A stretch of 64,000 bases of DNA from Paludibacteraceae bacterium. Lineage in GTDB: Bacteria > Bacteroidota > Bacteroidia > Bacteroidales > Paludibacteraceae. The translations under genes were made by a program, and so were the position numbers. The notes under the pieces were generated by a model. The model was not told where the DNA came from. It saw nothing but the letters and a program-made list of their open reading frames with translations, and did not search any database. The stretch spans positions 38,897 through 102,896 of the forward strand of contig JAFVDD010000014.1 of NCBI GenBank assembly GCA_017478725.1, given 5' to 3'. Positions 44,031 to 52,077 of this stretch are shown piece after piece. Positions within the stretch are counted from its first letter, which is position 1. Every line of letters begins with the position of its first letter.

Positions 44031-44126
44031 GACATATCGTCAGAACGACATAACGACATGGCGACAGAGCAACATAACGACATGACGTCAGAACGACATG
44101 ACGACATGGCGACAGAGCAACAAAAC
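44031..44126. repeat. twelve 8-bp tandem repeats, organised as two 48-bp blocks, in the recQ leader
   Basis: Twelve consecutive octamers such as GACATGAC, GTCAGAAC, GACATGGC, GACAGAGC and AACATAAC. Units 7-12 repeat the order of units 1-6 with a few changes, so the array is also a 48-bp duplication. It ends 62 bases ahead of the recQ ATG and contains no start codon that is followed by a long frame on the plus strand. Confidence 0.9.
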
Positions 44127-44188
44127 GGAAATCCAATAAAAATAACGCATACAAATCACAACTAAAAAAAATAACAGACAAACAATTT

Positions 44189-46372
44189 ATGGAAGTAACA
44201 CACGAGCAATTAGTACAGGCGCTGCAAACGTATTTCGGTTTCGACACGTTCAAAGGCAATCAGGAGGCCATCATCCGTAATGTGATGGAAGGCAATGACA
44301 CCTTTGTTTTGATGCCCACCGGCGGTGGCAAGAGTCTGTGTTACCAGTTGCCCTCTTTGGTGATGGACGGCGTAGCCATCGTGATTTCGCCGCTGATCGC
44401 CCTCATGAAAAACCAGGTGGATGCCATGCGCAATTACTCGGAAGTAGAAGGCGTGGCGCATTTCATCAATTCGAGTCTGAGCCGCGGAGAGATCAACGCG
44501 GTCAAGGATGACGTGCTCGCCGGCAGAACCAAACTGCTGTATCTGGCTCCGGAAAGCCTGCAAAAGGCAGAGAATGTGGATTTTCTGAAAGGTGTGAAAA
44601 TCAGTTTCTACGCCGTGGACGAGGCGCATTGTATCTCGGAATGGGGTCATGATTTCCGTCCTGAGTACAGCCAGATCAGGAGCATGGTTCAGCGTATCGG
44701 CAAAGCTCCGATCATCGCGCTGACGGCTACCGCTACTCCGAAGGTGCAAAAAGATATCCAAAAAAACTTAGGCATGCCGGACGCCACTGTTTTCAAGAGC
44801 AGTTTCAACCGGTCGAACCTGTATTATGAAGTCCGGCCGAAAACGGCAGATGTGGACAAGGATCTGGTGCGTTTCATACGCAGTATGGAAGGCAAATCGG
44901 GTATCGTATATTGCCTTGCCCGCAAGGAGGTGGAGGATCTGGCACAAGTGCTGCAAGTGAACGGCATCTCCGCGCGTGCTTACCATGCCGGCATGGACGC
45001 CCCCACCCGCAGTGCCACGCAGGACGCGTTTCTGATGGAGGAGATACAGGTGATTGTAGCCACCATCGCTTTCGGTATGGGCATAGACAAACCGGACGTG
45101 CGCTTTGTGGTGCATTACGACATACCGAAGAGTCTGGAGGGCTACTATCAGGAAACAGGCCGCGCAGGCCGTGACGGCGGCGAAGGAGTGTGCATCTGCT
45201 ACTACTCGCCGGACGACATAGAGCGTCTGCGCCGCTTCCAGCAAGGCAAAACGCCCAAAGAGATAGGCATAGGCAACCAGTTGCTGTTTGAGACACAGAG
45301 TTATGCGGAGAGCACCATCTGCCGCCGCAAACTGCTGCTGCATTATTTCGGCGAGGAATACGAGGAGGAGAACTGCGGCAACTGCGACAACTGCCGCAAG
45401 GTATATAAGCAAGTGGACGCCAGCGAGTTGCTGCAGCTGGCCCTGGAGACCATCCAGCAGGTGAACGAAAAGCAGAAAGCCGAACATATCGTGGATATAT
45501 TGCACGGCAACAGCACCGCCGAGGTGGTCAGTTACCACCACGACGAACTGGAGAACTTCGGCGCTGCCAGCGACGAGGAAGAGAGCACGCTGCACGCCAT
45601 CATCCGTCAGGCATTGCTGGTAGGTATGCTGAAGAAAGATGTAGATTCCTACGGCGACCTGAAACTGACGACGGAAGGCAAGAAATTCATCCGCAAAACC
45701 GGCAAATTCGAGGTACCGATTGAGGTGCATGACGAGGAGGAAGAGATCATAGAGGGAGCGGGAGCCACCTGCGCCGCAGCCGATGAAGTGCTGTTCGCTA
45801 TTCTGAAGGACATCCGTCGCAAGACCGCCAAGAAGAACGACGTGCCACCGTTTGTGATATTCCAGGACCCGAGTCTGGAAGCCATGGCCACCACCTATCC
45901 TATCACCATGGAGGAGTTGCTGACCATCCCCGGCGTAGGCGTAGCGAAAGCCAAACGGTACGGCGACGAGTTTCTGCGCGTAATCAAGGAATACGTGGAG
46001 GAGAACGAGATCATCCGTCCGGAAGACTTGCGGATACGGACGGTAGCCAAGAAATCCACCCGAAAGAAACAGATCATCCAGGCTATCGACCGCCGTGTGG
46101 ATCTGGACGACCTGGCAGAGAGCAACGGTATGTCGATGGAGGAGATGCTGGACGAACTGGAGGCTATCGTATTCAGCGGCACGAAAATCAACATCAACTA
46201 TTTCATTCAGGAGGTGCTTGATCCGGACGAGGAAGAGGAGATATACGAATATTTCAAGAACGCCGAGAACGACAATATCAAGACCGCCATGGAGGAGTTG
46301 GGCGAAGACTACTACGACGAGATACACGTACGGCTTGTACGTATCAAGTTCCACTGCGATTTGGGTAATTGA
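44189..46372 (+). CDS. recQ: ATP-dependent DNA helicase RecQ
   Basis: A 727-aa helicase. The motor domains are evident: NQEAIIRNVMEGNDTFVLMP with TGGGKSLCYQLP (motif I), DEAHCISEWGHDFRPEY (motif II), ALTATATPKVQ, YCLARKEVEDLAQVL and QETGRAGRDGG (motif VI). A zinc-binding region follows (CRRKLLLHYFGEEY, CGNCDNC), then the winged helix and an HRDC domain (PITMEELLTIPGVGVAKAKRYG, about residues 570-590), and a C-terminal extension of about 110 residues rich in acidic side chains. RecQ unwinds forks and recombination intermediates in a 3-to-5-prime direction. It has its own promoter and a long leader. Length exceeds the E. coli protein (609 aa) and fits Bacteroidota members. Confidence 0.96.
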   Translation: MEVTHEQLVQALQTYFGFDTFKGNQEAIIRNVMEGNDTFVLMPTGGGKSLCYQLPSLVMDGVAIVISPLIALMKNQVDAMRNYSEVEGVAHFINSSLSRGEINAVKDDVLAGRTKLLYLAPESLQKAENVDFLKGVKISFYAVDEAHCISEWGHDFRPEYSQIRSMVQRIGKAPIIALTATATPKVQKDIQKNLGMPDATVFKSSFNRSNLYYEVRPKTADVDKDLVRFIRSMEGKSGIVYCLARKEVEDLAQVLQVNGISARAYHAGMDAPTRSATQDAFLMEEIQVIVATIAFGMGIDKPDVRFVVHYDIPKSLEGYYQETGRAGRDGGEGVCICYYSPDDIERLRRFQQGKTPKEIGIGNQLLFETQSYAESTICRRKLLLHYFGEEYEEENCGNCDNCRKVYKQVDASELLQLALETIQQVNEKQKAEHIVDILHGNSTAEVVSYHHDELENFGAASDEEESTLHAIIRQALLVGMLKKDVDSYGDLKLTTEGKKFIRKTGKFEVPIEVHDEEEEIIEGAGATCAAADEVLFAILKDIRRKTAKKNDVPPFVIFQDPSLEAMATTYPITMEELLTIPGVGVAKAKRYGDEFLRVIKEYVEENEIIRPEDLRIRTVAKKSTRKKQIIQAIDRRVDLDDLAESNGMSMEEMLDELEAIVFSGTKININYFIQEVLDPDEEEEIYEYFKNAENDNIKTAMEELGEDYYDEIHVRLVRIKFHCDLGN

Positions 46373-46380
46373 GGGGTGTT

Positions 46381-46495
46381 TGCGGTTTTGGGGAATAGCA
46401 ACCCCTCGAAGACCGCGCGTCCCCAACGCGCCCTCCCGTCCGCGCTCCAAGCGCGGAAGCCACGGTTTCTGAGGGGTTCTATCCCCAAAACCGCA
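46381..46495. repeat. 115-bp imperfect palindromic element between recQ and rimO
   Basis: The left arm (46381-46417, beginning TGCGGTTTTGGGG) and right arm (46461-46495, ending CCCCAAAACCGCA) are reverse complements apart from a few changes. The interior holds a perfect small hairpin, CCGCGCT-CCA-AGCGCGG, at 46440-46456. It starts 9 bases after the recQ stop and ends 31 bases before the rimO start. There is no T run, so it is not a standard terminator. Confidence 0.85.
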
Positions 46496-46525
46496 AAGGC
46501 GGGAGAGAGAGAAAAGAGAAAAAAC

Positions 46526-47887
46526 ATGCATAAAGGGCAGATAGATTTTATTACGCTCGGGTGTTCGAAGAACCTCGTGGACGCAGAGCGTGTGATGCGG
46601 CAGCTGGAGGCGGCTGGATGGCGGTGTGTGCATGATGCGGAAGAGCCCAAAGGCGAGATATGCATCATCAACACCTGCGGATTTATCGGCGACGCCAAGG
46701 AGGAGAGCATCCGCATGATCCTGCAAATGGCGGAGCGGAAGAAGCACGGGAGATTGCGGAAACTGATTGTAATGGGCTGTCTGAGCGAGCGTTACAGAGC
46801 AGAGCTGGAGAAGGAACTGCCGGAGGTGGATGAATATTACGGCAAATTTGACTTTATGCAACTCGTGGAGTTGCTAAGCCGTCAGCCGTCAGAAGTCAGC
46901 CATCAGAATACAGGCTGTCAGGATTTTGAGCGGCATCTGACCACACCAAGCCATTATGCGTATCTGAAAATATCGGAGGGCTGCGACCGGTTCTGTTCGT
47001 ATTGTGCCATACCGCTGATTACGGGACGGCATACCAGCCGGCCGAAAGAGGAGATACTGGAGGAAGTGAGATGGCTGGTGAGTCAGGGCGTGAAGGAGCT
47101 GAACGTGATTGCGCAGGACTTGAGCAGTTACGGGACGGATTTGAGCCGTCAGCCGTCAGAAATCAGCCATCAGAGAGGTGACGGGAGACATTTGCTGCCG
47201 GAGCTGATTGACGAAATGGCGCAGATAGAGGGAGTGGAATGGATCAGGCTGCATTACGCCTACCCGACCGATTTTCCGGAGGGACTGTTGGACGTGATGG
47301 CCAAGCATCCGAATGTATGCAAATATCTGGATATAGCCTTGCAGCACTGCACCGACCATATGTTAGGGCTGATGCGGAGGCATATCACGCGTGCCGAACA
47401 AGACGCACTGATCCGGAAAATCAGGGAGAAAGTGCCGGGAATATGTATCCGCACAACGCTGATGGTAGGCCATCCGGGCGAGACAGAGGAAGATTTCGAG
47501 GAACTGAAAGCGTGGGTAAAAGAGATGCGTTTCGACCGCATGGGCGCATTTGCCTATTCAGACGAAGAAGGCACCTACGCCAACCGCCACTACCAGGATG
47601 ATATTCCGCAGGAAGTGAAAGAAGCACGCCTCAATGAACTGATGGCTGTCCAGCAACAGATAAGCGGCGAACTGATGGCGCAAAAAACGGGTACTGTCCA
47701 GCGTGTGATCATCGACCGTGAGGAGGGAGATTATTATATCGGAAGAACCCAATATGACAGTCCGGAAGTGGATTGCGAGGTGCTGATCAGCCGTCAGGAG
47801 TCAGAAGTCAGCATTCAGACCGGCGACTTTGTAGATGTGCACATTACCAAAGCAGAAGAATTTGATTTATACGGAACCATATGCTGA
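46526..47887 (+). CDS. rimO: ribosomal protein S12 methylthiotransferase RimO
   Basis: A 453-aa radical-SAM enzyme with N-terminal MTTase domain (ITLGCSKNLVDAERV, NTCGFIGDAKEES), the radical-SAM cluster motif SEGCDRFCSYCAIPL (CxxxCxxC, about residues 151-158), and a C-terminal TRAM domain from about 390. It adds a methylthio group to the Asp of ribosomal protein S12. I set the start at ATG 46526, which opens the conserved domain; the frame is open further upstream through the palindrome. Three in-frame heptamer tracts add SRQPSEVSHQ, SRQPSEISHQ and SRQESEVSIQ at about residues 119, 208 and 423. All lie between conserved blocks, so activity may be kept. Confidence 0.95.
   Translation: MHKGQIDFITLGCSKNLVDAERVMRQLEAAGWRCVHDAEEPKGEICIINTCGFIGDAKEESIRMILQMAERKKHGRLRKLIVMGCLSERYRAELEKELPEVDEYYGKFDFMQLVELLSRQPSEVSHQNTGCQDFERHLTTPSHYAYLKISEGCDRFCSYCAIPLITGRHTSRPKEEILEEVRWLVSQGVKELNVIAQDLSSYGTDLSRQPSEISHQRGDGRHLLPELIDEMAQIEGVEWIRLHYAYPTDFPEGLLDVMAKHPNVCKYLDIALQHCTDHMLGLMRRHITRAEQDALIRKIREKVPGICIRTTLMVGHPGETEEDFEELKAWVKEMRFDRMGAFAYSDEEGTYANRHYQDDIPQEVKEARLNELMAVQQQISGELMAQKTGTVQRVIIDREEGDYYIGRTQYDSPEVDCEVLISRQESEVSIQTGDFVDVHITKAEEFDLYGTIC
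46877..46906. repeat. rimO heptamer tract, copy 1
   Basis: Thirty bases made of 7-bp units CCGTCAG (twice), AAGTCAG and CCATCAG with a two-base prefix AG. It encodes SRQPSEVSHQ after the MTTase domain. Confidence 0.9.
47144..47173. repeat. rimO heptamer tract, copy 2
   Basis: Identical to copy 1 at 29 of 30 positions (one G to A change), 267 bases downstream and in the same reading frame. It encodes SRQPSEISHQ within the radical-SAM barrel region. Confidence 0.9.
47789..47818. repeat. rimO heptamer tract, copy 3
   Basis: A more divergent copy in the same frame, with units CCGTCAG, GAGTCAG, AAGTCAG and CATTCAG, encoding SRQESEVSIQ within the TRAM domain. Confidence 0.85.
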
Positions 47888-48159
47888 CCAAAGATCTAAT
47901 CAACCGGATTGCCGGAGCCACCGGTCTCCCCAAGAAGCAGGTAGAGCACCTGCTTGCCACTCACAACGCCATCATCCGCGAAACGCTGATGGACGGCAAA
48001 GCAGTACAACTGCCGGGCTTAGGCACCCTGGAAATCAAAGAGAGAAAGGAACGCGCCATCGTGCATCCGCGTACAGGCGAACGGACGGTGATACCCGCTA
48101 AAAACCAACTGGCATTCAGGCCTGTGGTAAACCTGAAAAACGAACTAAACAAACAATAA
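47881..48159 (+). CDS. HU/IHF-family DNA-binding protein
   Basis: A 92-aa protein of standard HU length. The helical dimer core (LTKDLINRIAGATGLPKKQV) and the beta-arm region (ALPGLGTLEIKERKERAIVHPRTGE in parts: PGLGTLEIKE, HPRTGERTVIPAK) are clear. The RxGxNPxTGE arm motif is present in a changed form (VHPRTGERTV). HU bends and compacts DNA. It overlaps rimO by seven bases and is followed after three bases by a second, larger HU-domain gene, an arrangement often seen in Bacteroidota. Confidence 0.92.
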   Translation: MLTKDLINRIAGATGLPKKQVEHLLATHNAIIRETLMDGKAVQLPGLGTLEIKERKERAIVHPRTGERTVIPAKNQLAFRPVVNLKNELNKQ

Positions 48160-48162
48160 GCC

Positions 48163-49323
48163 ATGTCAGATAGCAAACTGGGTAAAAGCGAGTTGCGCAG
48201 GGCTTTGGCTGCTCGTGCAGGCAGCACAGAGCAAGAGACGAAACTGTTTCTTGACGCTCTGAACGCACAGATCAGAGAGGGGCTGAAACAGGACAAGCAA
48301 GTGAAAGTGAACGGTATAGGCACATTCCGTTTGCAAAACATGGCACCGCGTGAGAGCATGAACATCAACACGGGCGAACGCATCACCATCAAGGGGTACG
48401 AGAAAATTGTTTTTGCACCCGAAGCCGGAGTAAAAGAACTGATAGAACACAATACACCAATGAAAAAGAAAAACGCAAAACAGGTAACGGATGAGATCAA
48501 TCCGTTAGAGAAACTCGGCGAACAAGCCGACGAGATTGTAGGTATTCTGGCAGACCTGGGTCAGTCGCCGGCGGAAGAAGAGAAGCCCAAGAAGACCAAA
48601 GGCCGCAAAGCTGCTGCCGCAAAAGCGGTTGAGCCGAAGGCTGAAACAGTGGAGTTGAAAGCAGAGAAGCCCAAAGCCCGGAAACAACCGGCTGCCAAGC
48701 AGGCAAAGCCGGCCGAGCAAGCCGAACCAACGACACCGGCCGGGCAAACGGAACCGGTCATACCTGCCGAACCGCAGCCCGCGGCACCGGTAGAGCTGCC
48801 GGAAGCGCCCAAAGCACAGGAAGCACCCAAGAGCGAGGAAAAGAAAGAGAAAAACCATTTCCTCCGCGACACACTGATTTGCGTAATCATCCTGTTGCTG
48901 TTACTGCTGGTAGGCTATTTCTTCCTGCGCAGCCAGATCAGCAACTGGCTGGATTCGCTCAATAATCCGCAGCCCGCCCAAACCGAAGTGGTAGTGGAGG
49001 CGGAAGAGCCGGCTACAGCCGTTGAGACTGCCGCTCCTGCCGTTCCCGAGGAGATAGTGTATGACAAACTGATCACCACCGAGCGTATGCACCGCCACAG
49101 CCGTCTGGCATGGATGGCATTCCGCTATTACGGCGACAAGCAGTTCTGGGTATATCTATATGATGCCAACAAAGACCATATCGTCAATCCCGACAAGATT
49201 GTAGTAGGCACACCTATACGCGTGCCGCAACTGACCAAAGAGCAGATGGATACCACGCTGCCTGCCACACGTGCCACCCTGCAGCGACTGTTGGAGCAAG
49301 GAGAAGAAGCCAAGAAAAAGTAA
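48163..49323 (+). CDS. HU-domain protein with Pro/Ala linker, membrane helix and C-terminal LysM-like region
   Basis: A 386-aa chimera. Residues 1-95 are an HU-like domain (KSELRRALAARAGSTEQETK, VKVNGIGTFRLQNM, NINTGERITIKGYEKIVF). Residues 105-235 are a low-complexity linker of Lys, Ala, Pro and Glu. A strong membrane helix follows (LICVIILLLLLLVGYFFL, about 244-261), and the outer part ends with a LysM-like fold (HSRLAWMAFRYYGDKQFWVYL ... IVVGTPIRVPQL in parts, about 300-365). The topology predicts the HU domain in the cytoplasm and LysM in the periplasm. It could connect the nucleoid with the peptidoglycan; this is inference. It sits between HU and uvrA. Confidence 0.8.
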   Translation: MSDSKLGKSELRRALAARAGSTEQETKLFLDALNAQIREGLKQDKQVKVNGIGTFRLQNMAPRESMNINTGERITIKGYEKIVFAPEAGVKELIEHNTPMKKKNAKQVTDEINPLEKLGEQADEIVGILADLGQSPAEEEKPKKTKGRKAAAAKAVEPKAETVELKAEKPKARKQPAAKQAKPAEQAEPTTPAGQTEPVIPAEPQPAAPVELPEAPKAQEAPKSEEKKEKNHFLRDTLICVIILLLLLLVGYFFLRSQISNWLDSLNNPQPAQTEVVVEAEEPATAVETAAPAVPEEIVYDKLITTERMHRHSRLAWMAFRYYGDKQFWVYLYDANKDHIVNPDKIVVGTPIRVPQLTKEQMDTTLPATRATLQRLLEQGEEAKKK

Positions 49324-49326
49324 GAG

Positions 49327-52077
49327 TTGACTGACGAATTCATCCATATTGAGGGCGCCGATACTCATAATCTGAAACACGTATCGGTAGATATACCGCG
49401 CAACCAACTGATAGTGGTGACGGGAGTGAGCGGCAGCGGCAAGAGCTCGCTGGCGTTTGATACCTTGTATGCCGAGGGACAGCGGCGTTATGTAGAGAGC
49501 CTGAGTGCCTACGCACGGCAGTTCATGGGCCGCATGCAGAAGCCCGAGGTGGAGAAAATAGAAGGTATCCCTCCCGCTATAGCCATCCAACAAAAAGTGA
49601 GCAGCCGCAATCCGCGTTCCACCGTAGGCACCACCACGGAGATATACGACTACATGAAACTATTGTTCGCGCGCGTAGGCCGCACGCTGTCACCCGTGAG
49701 CGGCGAAGAGGTGCGGCGCAACACTATCCGCGACGTAGTGGAATATATGGAATCGCTGCCCGTGGGCACAAGGCTGTACCTGCTGAGTCCGATAGTGCCG
49801 GACGGCGAGCGGACTATACGGGAGCAGCTGGCTATCTGGCAGGGCCAAGGGTTCAGCCGGATGATGGTGGACGGCGACACAGTGCGGCTGGATGCCGACA
49901 CATGGAAACAGATCAAGGGGCACGAGGCTTACCTGTTAGTGGACCGCATCGTTGTGGACCATGAGCAGAGCACCAGCAACCGCTTTGCCGACAGCGTACA
50001 GACCGCATATTTCGAGGGGAAAGGCGAATGCCAAGTAGAAGTACGGGGTACGAAGGACGATGTACCGCGGTCCAAGGTGTTCTCCGAACGGTTTGAGATG
50101 GACGGTATCAAGTTCGTAGAGCCGAGCGAGCACCTCTTTGATTTCAACAACCCGATAGGCGCATGTCCCGAATGCAAAGGCTCGGGGCAGGTGGTGGGCA
50201 TTGACCCTGACTTGGTTGTGCCCGACAAATCCAAGTCCGTCTATGAGGAAGCGATAGCCTGCTGGCACGGCGAGAAAATGAGCATGTGGAAAGATGCATT
50301 GGTGTATAATGCCGGCAAGTTCGGTTTTCCTATCCACACGCCGTTCTACACCCTCACGCCCGAACAGAAGCATCTGATATGGACCGGCAACGAGTATTTC
50401 CAAGGCTTGAATGCCTTCTTCCACATGCTGGAAGACAAGCAATACAGCAAAATCCAATACCGCGTCATGCTGGCTCGCTACCGCGGCAGGACAATCTGTC
50501 CCGTGTGCGCAGGTATGCGTTTGAGAAAAGAGGCTCAATACGTGCAGGTGAGCGGCAAGACGATTCAGCAGCTTTGCTCCATGCCTGTTACCGAACTGGC
50601 GGAGTGGTTTGAGCATATCCGGCTGAGCGATACAGAGATGCAGACGGCCGAGATGCTTCTGCATGAGATCAAGAGCCGGCTGCAGTTCATGCAGGACGTA
50701 GGGTTGGGCTATCTGACGCTCAACCGTATGAGCAACACGCTCTCCGGAGGTGAGAGCCAGCGCATCAATCTGGCCAAGTCGCTGGGCAGCAGTCTGGTAG
50801 GCTCGCTCTACGTGCTGGACGAGCCCTCTATCGGTCTGCACCCGCGCGACACGGAGCGGCTGATACATGTGCTGCGCCAGTTGCGCGACCTGGGCAACAC
50901 GATCGTGGTGGTGGAGCACGACGAGGACATCATCGCCGCTGCCGACCGCATCATTGAGATCGGTCCGGCTGCCGGACGCCATGGAGGCGAAGTGGTGTAT
51001 GAGGGCAAGCCGCGCAACGACCTGTTCCGATACACCATCCCTACGCAACGACGCAAATGGAGCAACTATATCGAGATTGAGGGCGCGTGCGAGAACAACC
51101 TCAAGAACCTGACCGTACGTTTCCCGCTGAATGTGATGACCGTTGTGACCGGCGTGAGCGGCAGCGGCAAATCCAGTCTGGTGAGCCGCGTGCTCTACCC
51201 TGCCCTCAAGAAACACTACGGAGGCGTTTTTGCCGAGCATACCGGCGATTACGGACACCTGCGCGGAAGCCTGCATCTGGCGAAAGACATCGAGTTTGTG
51301 GACCAGAACCCGCTGAGCCGCAGCACGCGCAGCAACGCCGTCACCTATCTCAAGGCGTACGACGAGATACGCAGGCTGTTTGCCGAACAGCCGCTGGCCA
51401 AACAGCTGGGACTGACCGCCGCCCATTTCTCGTTCAACACACCCGGAGGACGCTGCGAGCAGTGCCAGGGCGAAGGGACTATCACGATCGAGATGCAGTT
51501 TATGGCGGACATCGTGCTGGAGTGCGAACAATGCCACGGCAAGCGGTTCAAACAGGATATCCTGGACGTACACTACCGCGGCAAATCCATCTACGACATC
51601 CTCTGTATGACCGTCAATCAGGCGGTGGAGTTCTTTGAGCAAGACCCTGATTGCAAGAAGATTGTGAACCGCCTGAAGCCCTTGCAGGAGGTGGGCATCG
51701 GATATATACGGCTGGGCCAGAGCAGCAGCACCCTATCCGGAGGCGAGAGCCAGCGCGTCAAACTGGCATCCTTCCTGGCACAGGAGAACAGCCAGCCTAC
51801 CGTTTTTGTGTTCGACGAACCCACTACTGGCTTGCACCACAAGGATGTGGATGTGCTCCTCAAAGCGCTCAACAACATGATTAGCAAGGGACATACGGTC
51901 ATTATTATCGAGCATAACCCCGCTGTCATTCTCGCCGCCGACCATGTGATCGACCTCGGGCCGGAAGGAGGCAACACGGGAGGACAAGTGGTGTTTGAGG
52001 GTACACCCGAACAACTGGCTCAGTGTCAACAGAGTTATACAGGAAAATACTTACAAAAAATATTGTCACTATCATGA
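49327..52077 (+). CDS. uvrA: excinuclease ABC subunit A
   Basis: A 916-aa ABC-type ATPase. It has two Walker A motifs (VTGVSGSGKSSLAFDT near residue 35; VTGVSGSGKSSLVSRV near 600) and two signature/Walker B blocks (NTLSGGESQRINLAK, VLDEPSIGLHPRD; STLSGGESQRVKLAS, FDEPTTGLHHKD). Zinc-finger Cys pairs occur at CPECKGSGQ, CPVCAGMR and CEQCQGEG ... CEQCHG. It recognises damaged DNA and loads UvrB in nucleotide-excision repair. The start is TTG at 49327, four bases after the previous stop; no ATG fits better. Overlaps the next gene by four bases. Confidence 0.96.
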   Translation: MTDEFIHIEGADTHNLKHVSVDIPRNQLIVVTGVSGSGKSSLAFDTLYAEGQRRYVESLSAYARQFMGRMQKPEVEKIEGIPPAIAIQQKVSSRNPRSTVGTTTEIYDYMKLLFARVGRTLSPVSGEEVRRNTIRDVVEYMESLPVGTRLYLLSPIVPDGERTIREQLAIWQGQGFSRMMVDGDTVRLDADTWKQIKGHEAYLLVDRIVVDHEQSTSNRFADSVQTAYFEGKGECQVEVRGTKDDVPRSKVFSERFEMDGIKFVEPSEHLFDFNNPIGACPECKGSGQVVGIDPDLVVPDKSKSVYEEAIACWHGEKMSMWKDALVYNAGKFGFPIHTPFYTLTPEQKHLIWTGNEYFQGLNAFFHMLEDKQYSKIQYRVMLARYRGRTICPVCAGMRLRKEAQYVQVSGKTIQQLCSMPVTELAEWFEHIRLSDTEMQTAEMLLHEIKSRLQFMQDVGLGYLTLNRMSNTLSGGESQRINLAKSLGSSLVGSLYVLDEPSIGLHPRDTERLIHVLRQLRDLGNTIVVVEHDEDIIAAADRIIEIGPAAGRHGGEVVYEGKPRNDLFRYTIPTQRRKWSNYIEIEGACENNLKNLTVRFPLNVMTVVTGVSGSGKSSLVSRVLYPALKKHYGGVFAEHTGDYGHLRGSLHLAKDIEFVDQNPLSRSTRSNAVTYLKAYDEIRRLFAEQPLAKQLGLTAAHFSFNTPGGRCEQCQGEGTITIEMQFMADIVLECEQCHGKRFKQDILDVHYRGKSIYDILCMTVNQAVEFFEQDPDCKKIVNRLKPLQEVGIGYIRLGQSSSTLSGGESQRVKLASFLAQENSQPTVFVFDEPTTGLHHKDVDVLLKALNNMISKGHTVIIIEHNPAVILAADHVIDLGPEGGNTGGQVVFEGTPEQLAQCQQSYTGKYLQKILSLS

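Noticed and set aside
44031-44126. CRISPR-like appearance of the octamer array
   Set aside because: Units are 8 bp with no spacers and no cas genes are present.
43807-44259. 150-codon minus-strand frame across the recQ leader
   Set aside because: Its translation is the octamer array read as low-complexity CRHVV and SPCR repeats, it overlaps the start of recQ, and no promoter faces it.
44768-46861. 697-codon open frame on the minus strand opposite recQ
   Set aside because: Antisense shadow; recQ on the plus strand has all helicase motifs. The frame also runs across the palindrome into rimO.
49936-51642. 568-codon open frame opposite uvrA
   Set aside because: Antisense shadow without recognisable domains; uvrA motifs are complete.
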